DNA from: Streptomyces sp. NBC_01275
GTDB taxonomy: Bacteria > Actinomycetota > Actinomycetes > Streptomycetales > Streptomycetaceae
NCBI RefSeq assembly: GCF_026340655.1
Contig: NZ_JAPEOZ010000001.1
Location: 9,176,001 to 9,240,000, forward strand
Length of the DNA stretch: 64,000 nucleotides
Direction: 5' to 3'
Shown: piece after piece, positions 59,645-64,000 of the stretch
Numbering within the stretch: the first letter of the stretch is position 1
Layout: each line of letters begins with the position of its first letter
The notes under the pieces: generated by a model
Database searches by the model: none
What the model saw: only the letters and a program-made list of their open reading frames with translations
Told to the model about the DNA's origin: nothing
Position numbers and translations under genes: made by a program

Positions 59645-62236
59645 TCACCGTTCGCGCCCGTCGCGCTCTCCGTACGTGATCTCCGTGCCGTGTCGAGCCC
59701 GGCGCACGAACCCTCCGCGCCCGTCGCCCTCCCGTACATGGTCCCCGCGGCCGTCCGGGCGGGTGGCGAGCAGCAGGGCGATGTCGTCGGGCCGGTCGAC
59801 GGCCTGCCGGGCCGTCGCGGTGATCAGGTCGGCCACGTCCCCGAGGGAACGCCCGGGGACGGCGGCGGCCTCCGCCAGGGCGACGCGCAGCGCGGCCACG
59901 CCGTCGTCGATGTCGAAGCCGGCCCGCTCCACCAGCCCGTCCGTGTACAGCGCCAGGATCGCGCCCGCCGCCAGCCGCAGCTCCGTCACCGGGTAGTGGG
60001 CGCGCGGATCGACCCCGAGCACCACCCCGCCGGGCAGGTCGAGGACCTCCGTACGGCCGTCGGGGTGGCGCAGGACCGGCAGCGGGTGCCCGGCGCGGAC
60101 CGCCAGGGCCCGGCCGGTGGACGGGTCGAGCCGGACGTAGCAGCAGCTGGCGAACTGGCCGGGGTCGAGGTCGATCAGGAGGTGGTTGGTGCCGGCCATG
60201 ACCTCCTCGGGCGGCCGGTCGCTCAACGCGAACGCCCGGACCGCGCTGCGCAGTTGCCCCATGGTCGCCGCCGCCTGCACCCCGTGCCCCTGGACGTCGC
60301 CGATGACCAGGGCCAGCCCGTCGCCGGACTCCACGACGTCGTACCAGTCGCCGCCCACGTCCATGCCCTCGGTGCCCGGCAGATACCGGGCGGCGGTCTC
60401 CACGCGCGTGTGCTGCGACAGCCGCCGGGGGAGCAGGGCCTGCTGAAGTCCCCGGGCGAGGGCGGCCTCGGTGTCGTAACGCTGGGCCTTCTCCATCGCG
60501 TGGGCGATCAGCCCCGCGAGGGCGGTGAGCACCGTGCGCTCCTCGGAGCTGAAGCCGCGGCGCGAGCCGTCGAAGCCGAGGATGCACGAGCCGACCGGGC
60601 GGCCCGAGGCGATCAGCGGGAGGAAGGCGCGGGCGCCCTCCGCCGCGTCCAGCGCGATGCCCGGGTAGGCGGCCGACAGCTGCTCCATCGAGTCGAAGAA
60701 CAGCGGACGGCCCGTGGTCAGCGTCTCCACGCCGGGCAGCCGGGCGTCCAGGCCCACGCCCTCGAACGGCGCCAGGAAGCCCTCTGGGAAGCCGGACTCC
60801 CACGCCAGGTACAGATGCCGCTCCTGGAGCAGGTAGATGGCCAGTCGGCGGCCGCCGAACGCGGGCAGCAGCTCCTGCATGACCACCGCCGACACCTGGC
60901 GGGCGGTCACCGCCTCCGTCAGCGCGATGGCCAGCACGATGGGCCGGTACAGCGGGGCGGTCGAGGCGGCGGTGTCCGGCGCGGGGCCCTCGGCGTCCGC
61001 CGCGGCCGGGGCCGTGTCGTCCGGCACCCGGTTCGCCGGGGCCGCCGTGCAGGTCAGGAGGTCCGCGCCGGGGTAGAGGGACAGGCGCAGCCAGTCGCCC
61101 TCGTACGGTCGGGCGCCGGAGGGCCGGTGGGCGTCCGCGGTGGGCAGCCGGACGTGGAAGTGGGCGGGCTCCGGCGACAGCAGGGCGCCGCGCAGATGCT
61201 CCTCGCAGGTGGGCTGGTTCAGCCACGGCACGGCATCCCACAGGGGCCGCCCGGCCAGCCGGTCCGGCTCCACGCCCAGCAGGTGGGCGGCCCGGGCGTT
61301 GGCGTAGACGACCAGCCCCAGCCGGTCCAGGCAGAACACGCCCTCCGGGAGGAGGTCGGCCGCGCCGTCGGCGAAGGCGCCGGGGCCCGGGTCGAGCAGG
61401 ATGCCGCCGACCGGGGAGCCCGCCGCCGTCGGCGACGCCCACAGCTCCAGAAGCCGCAGGCCCCCGGCCGTCGTGCGCACCTGGATCGGCAGCGGCGGGG
61501 CGGTGCCGCGGGCGGCCTCGTGCAGCAGGGCGGGCAGCCGATGGGCGTCCGTCGGGTCGATGGCCCGGGCCAGGTCGCCGAGCGTGGCCGGGACCTCGCC
61601 CGGCGGCAGACCGAGCAGGGCGCCCGCCTGCTCGTCCGCGGTGACGGCGTCGGTCGCCGGGTCCCACGAGAACCGGCCGACACGCCCCAGAGCCGGACCC
61701 GCCGCCGGCGGGCGTACGCACACCGGCTCGTCGTCCCAGTCCGCGCACCCCCCGTCCGCCTCCAGGCCCAGCAGCGCCGCGCCCAGGGCCTGCGCGACCT
61801 GCGTCAGCCGCTCGCGCTCCGGCAGCACATCCATCGCGTCGGAGGCCGCCGGGCGCAGCACGGTCAGCACCCCGAAGGAGCGGTCCCCCGCCACCACGGG
61901 CACGTTGAGGCAGCCGAACTGGAACGGCAGGCCCGCCGCGAACTGCGGATAGCGGCGCATGGTCTCCGTGGAGTTCGCCAGCACCACCGGCGCACCCGTC
62001 CGGTGCACGTCGGCCACCGGGAACGGCCGATCCACGTGCACCCGCCACCAGGGGCGGAACAGCGGCCCCGGCAGCCCCGCGAGCACCGCCAGGCGCAGCA
62101 GCCCGGACGTGCCCGAGGACAGGTAGACGCCCCCGGAGCGGCCGCCCGCCGCCCGCAGCGCGTCCGCCACGGACCCGGTCAGCAGCTCGGGCGGCGGCCC
62201 GGACCGCTTCCGCTCGTCCCCGGCGCTCCCAGTCAT
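59645..62236 (-). CDS. Cytoplasmic SpoIIE phosphatase with GAF and PAS domains
   Basis: 863 residues from the ATG at 62236. A first GAF-like region (residues ~30-160, VYLSSGTSGLLRLAVLAGLP), a PAS pair (FSWDPATDAVTADEQAGALL and EGVFCLDRLGLVVYANARAA), a second GAF (TARQVSAVVMQELLPAFGGR, RAFLPLIASGRPVGSCILGF) and the PP2C/SpoIIE domain (DVGGDWYDVVESGDG, IGDVQGHGVQAAATMGQL, LALYTDGLVERAGFDID, DDIALLLATRP). It has no membrane helix and no HATPase, unlike its neighbour, with which it probably forms an operon. The open frame upstream of 62236 is antisense to the lipoprotein gene. Confidence 0.92.
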   Translation of the reverse strand: MTGSAGDERKRSGPPPELLTGSVADALRAAGGRSGGVYLSSGTSGLLRLAVLAGLPGPLFRPWWRVHVDRPFPVADVHRTGAPVVLANSTETMRRYPQFAAGLPFQFGCLNVPVVAGDRSFGVLTVLRPAASDAMDVLPERERLTQVAQALGAALLGLEADGGCADWDDEPVCVRPPAAGPALGRVGRFSWDPATDAVTADEQAGALLGLPPGEVPATLGDLARAIDPTDAHRLPALLHEAARGTAPPLPIQVRTTAGGLRLLELWASPTAAGSPVGGILLDPGPGAFADGAADLLPEGVFCLDRLGLVVYANARAAHLLGVEPDRLAGRPLWDAVPWLNQPTCEEHLRGALLSPEPAHFHVRLPTADAHRPSGARPYEGDWLRLSLYPGADLLTCTAAPANRVPDDTAPAAADAEGPAPDTAASTAPLYRPIVLAIALTEAVTARQVSAVVMQELLPAFGGRRLAIYLLQERHLYLAWESGFPEGFLAPFEGVGLDARLPGVETLTTGRPLFFDSMEQLSAAYPGIALDAAEGARAFLPLIASGRPVGSCILGFDGSRRGFSSEERTVLTALAGLIAHAMEKAQRYDTEAALARGLQQALLPRRLSQHTRVETAARYLPGTEGMDVGGDWYDVVESGDGLALVIGDVQGHGVQAAATMGQLRSAVRAFALSDRPPEEVMAGTNHLLIDLDPGQFASCCYVRLDPSTGRALAVRAGHPLPVLRHPDGRTEVLDLPGGVVLGVDPRAHYPVTELRLAAGAILALYTDGLVERAGFDIDDGVAALRVALAEAAAVPGRSLGDVADLITATARQAVDRPDDIALLLATRPDGRGDHVREGDGRGGFVRRARHGTEITYGERDGRER

Positions 62237-62331
62237 CGGCCCTACCTCGTCGGTGCGCCGCCGCGTGGGCGACACAGCAAGAATGCGCCACACCGGACCG
62301 GATGTGCATCCGCGCGCGGTCGAAAGAGGGG

Positions 62332-63015
62332 TCAGGCGCCAGTGGCGCGCAGGGTGCTCTTGGCGAGCTCGTACGCCGGGAGCATCGCCTCGTGCTCCTC
62401 GGTGTCCATCCCGCCGAGGTGCAGCACGACGGGGCCGTCGGAGGTGCTGACGGCCAGCGCGCGCTCCTTCTTGGTCTCCTCCAGGAGCTCGCTCGTGGTG
62501 ACGTACTCGACCTCGGCGCCGGTGACGCCGGCCGCCTCGAAGGAGCGGTACTTCGCCCCGCTCGACCCCTCCTCGGCGCTCACGAACTCCTCCAGCACGG
62601 CGCGCGCGTCGCCGTCGCCCGGCTCGCCGGTCCAGACCCGCAGATATCCGAGCTTCCCCGCGGGCTTGGCGTCGATCTCGCAGGCCATGGTGACGGGCCC
62701 CTGGTGCAGAAGCGCGTCCGCGAGGTCGGCCAGATCGCCGCCCGCGTCGTCCGCCTCCTGCGCGTCGACGGCCTCGGCCTTCCAGAACTCGGCGACGTCG
62801 AAGGTGACGGGCAGCTCGCAGGCGGACCCGGAGGCGCCGACGGACCCGCCGCGCTGAGCGACCTTCGCGCCCGCGCTCGCGGTAGCCGTCGCCTTCGTCT
62901 TCCCCTTCGGTGAGGCGTCCGAGCCTCCCCCGTCGGCCGCGCACCCCGTCAGCAGCCCCGTCAGCAAGACCGCCGACGTCAGCCCCTGCCCCACGTTCCC
63001 CACCCCGATGCGCAC
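62332..63015 (-). CDS. Putative lipoprotein
   Basis: 227 residues from the GTG at 63015, with AGGGGA about eight bases upstream. The lipoprotein signal ends LLTGC with C25 as the anchor, followed by a Gly/Ser/Lys/Thr linker. The mature part (ACELPVTFDVAEFWKAEAVD, HQGPVTMACEIDAKPAGKLG, LEEFVSAEEGSSGAKYRSFE, STSDGPVVLHLGGMD) is reminiscent of streptomycete lipoproteins of the DUF3558-like type with paired Cys. The role is unknown. It is separated by 95 bases from the SpoIIE pair. Confidence 0.82.
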   Translation of the reverse strand: MRIGVGNVGQGLTSAVLLTGLLTGCAADGGGSDASPKGKTKATATASAGAKVAQRGGSVGASGSACELPVTFDVAEFWKAEAVDAQEADDAGGDLADLADALLHQGPVTMACEIDAKPAGKLGYLRVWTGEPGDGDARAVLEEFVSAEEGSSGAKYRSFEAAGVTGAEVEYVTTSELLEETKKERALAVSTSDGPVVLHLGGMDTEEHEAMLPAYELAKSTLRATGA

Positions 63016-63027
63016 TGCTGTGTCCCC

Positions 63028-63063
63028 TCTCGATACCGGTCGCGACGCCGGTCTCGATACCGG
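63028..63063. repeat. Direct repeats in the divergent lipoprotein/phospholipase gap
   Basis: TCTCGATACCGG occurs at 63028-63039 and again at 63052-63063, 24 bases apart, in the 275-base gap. The copies lie just upstream of the lipoprotein start and may be regulator half-sites. Nothing else in the gap was recognised. Confidence 0.5.
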
Positions 63064-63290
63064 CGGGGCACTGTAACCGAGGCGCGGGCCGCCGGTCGCA
63101 CCGGTTTCGGGGAGCCGTCGGCGCCGGTCCGGCACGGGCGACGACGGCGCGGAAGAGTGACATGCCGTCAGACCCGGCTCCGGGCGGGCACCCATAACGG
63201 CGTGATCAACAACGCCGCGTCGGTCCGCCGAGCCACCTGTCCCGGCGCTCCCCGCTCACTGGCCCTTCTCGCACTCGCCAAGGGGCACGA

Positions 63291-64000
63291 ATGGCCGAGT
63301 TGACGCGTCGCAGACTGCTGGGATCCGCCGCGGGCGCGCTGGGCGGCGCCGCGGCCCTCTCCCTCCTCCCGCCGAGCGTGCAGAAGGCCGTCGCGGCCGA
63401 ACCGCCCCGGCACAGTTCGCTCGCCGACATCGAGCACGTCGTGCTGCTGATGCAGGAGAACCGCTCGTTCGACCACTACTTCGGCACCCTCTCGGGCGTG
63501 CGCGGCTTCGCCGACCCCGACGCACTCACCCTCGACACCGGCCGCTCGGTCTTCTACCAGCCGGACGCCGAGAACCCCAAGGGCTACCTCCTGCCGTTCC
63601 ACCTCGACACCCGCACCTCCAGCGCCCAGGCCATCCCGTCCACGAGCCACGCCTGGTCCGTGCAGCACGACGCGTGGAACGGCGGCCGGATGGACCGCTG
63701 GCTGCCCGCCCACCGCAAGGCCGACGGCGTCAACGGCCCCTATGTCATGGGCTACTACACGCGCGAGGACATCCCGTTCCAGTTCGCGCTCGCCGAGACC
63801 TTCACCGTCTGCGACCACTACTTCTGCTCGGTCCTCGGCCCGACCTGGCCCAACCGCCTGATGTGGATGACCGGCACCCTCGACGCCGACGGCGCCTCGG
63901 GCGGCCCGATCATCAACAACACCGCGCCGACGCCGTACGGCTGGACGACGTACGCCGAACGGCTCCAGGCGGCCGGGGTCAGCTGGCGGGTGTACCAGCA
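63291..64000 (+). CDS. Tat-exported phospholipase C/acid phosphatase-family phosphoesterase (cut by window edge)
   Basis: The first 236 residues are visible. The twin-arginine signal LTRRRLLGSAAGALGGAAAL is typical of phosphocholine-specific phospholipases C. The metal-site motif IEHVVLLMQENRSFDHYFGT (Asn/Glu and HxY region) and VCDHYFCSVLGPTWPNRLMW are hallmark blocks of the phosphoesterase (PLC/AcpA) family. ATG with AAGGGG six bases upstream. It should hydrolyse phospholipids or phosphate esters outside the cell, often under phosphate limitation. The C-terminal domains lie beyond the window. Confidence 0.9.
   Translation, partial: MAELTRRRLLGSAAGALGGAAALSLLPPSVQKAVAAEPPRHSSLADIEHVVLLMQENRSFDHYFGTLSGVRGFADPDALTLDTGRSVFYQPDAENPKGYLLPFHLDTRTSSAQAIPSTSHAWSVQHDAWNGGRMDRWLPAHRKADGVNGPYVMGYYTREDIPFQFALAETFTVCDHYFCSVLGPTWPNRLMWMTGTLDADGASGGPIINNTAPTPYGWTTYAERLQAAGVSWRVYQ

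Overview
The base composition (very high G+C, strong third-position GC), the many GTG and TTG starts, the twin-arginine and lipobox secretion signals and gene families such as DUF5133, a PknB-type kinase and SpoIIE-type phosphatases all point to a Streptomyces (or close relative) chromosome. No tRNA, rRNA, CRISPR, phage, integrase or transposase gene was seen. Both ends cut through a gene: an APC permease at the left edge and a phospholipase C-type phosphoesterase at the right edge.

Layout. 1-12.7 kb: APC permease, SthA-type transhydrogenase with a 68-residue upstream partner, a divergent MMPL exporter behind two palindromes, a PP2C phosphatase overlapping the exporter tail to tail, a GNAT acetyltransferase preceded by an 18-codon ORF, then a reverse-strand set made of an oxidoreductase, a fold-III PLP decarboxylase and a PucR regulator. 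12.9-17.9 kb: aldo/keto reductase, a short repeat-rich island with an ABC-exporter remnant, DUF5133, a two-gene graspetide-type RiPP unit (tgmA/tgmB) and a repeat-containing membrane protein broken by a frameshift at a G tract. 17.9-23.4 kb: a large hypothetical protein, a secreted peptidase-like hydrolase and a compact group of roadblock/LC7 proteins with a DUF4388-like protein but no GTPase.

23.5-50.8 kb is the most notable part: a glycan-utilisation locus. Nine reverse-strand genes (44414 down to 23527), joined by start/stop overlaps or gaps of at most about 35 bases, encode secreted GH31, GH123/DUF4091, two GH35, an SGNH esterase, GH29, two non-catalytic module proteins and GH89. Next to them lie a SIS sugar-phosphate isomerase/deaminase (AgaS-like), a binding protein with two permeases (no ATPase gene), a DeoR regulator and a class II (tagatose-bisphosphate type) aldolase. 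Together they would trim alpha-GlcNAc, alpha-Fuc, beta-Gal, beta-GalNAc and alpha-Gal/GalNAc residues outside the cell, import the sugars and break down galactosamine-type sugars. The promoters of the transporter and of the regulator/aldolase share an 11-base element.

50.9-64 kb holds signalling and housekeeping genes: a fourth roadblock protein, a Cys-rich hypothetical protein, a PknB-type Ser/Thr kinase, a DUF1152 protein, a ferredoxin/NADP reductase under a DmdR/IdeR-type iron box, two adjacent multidomain SpoIIE phosphatases, a lipoprotein and the start of a Tat-exported phospholipase C-family protein.
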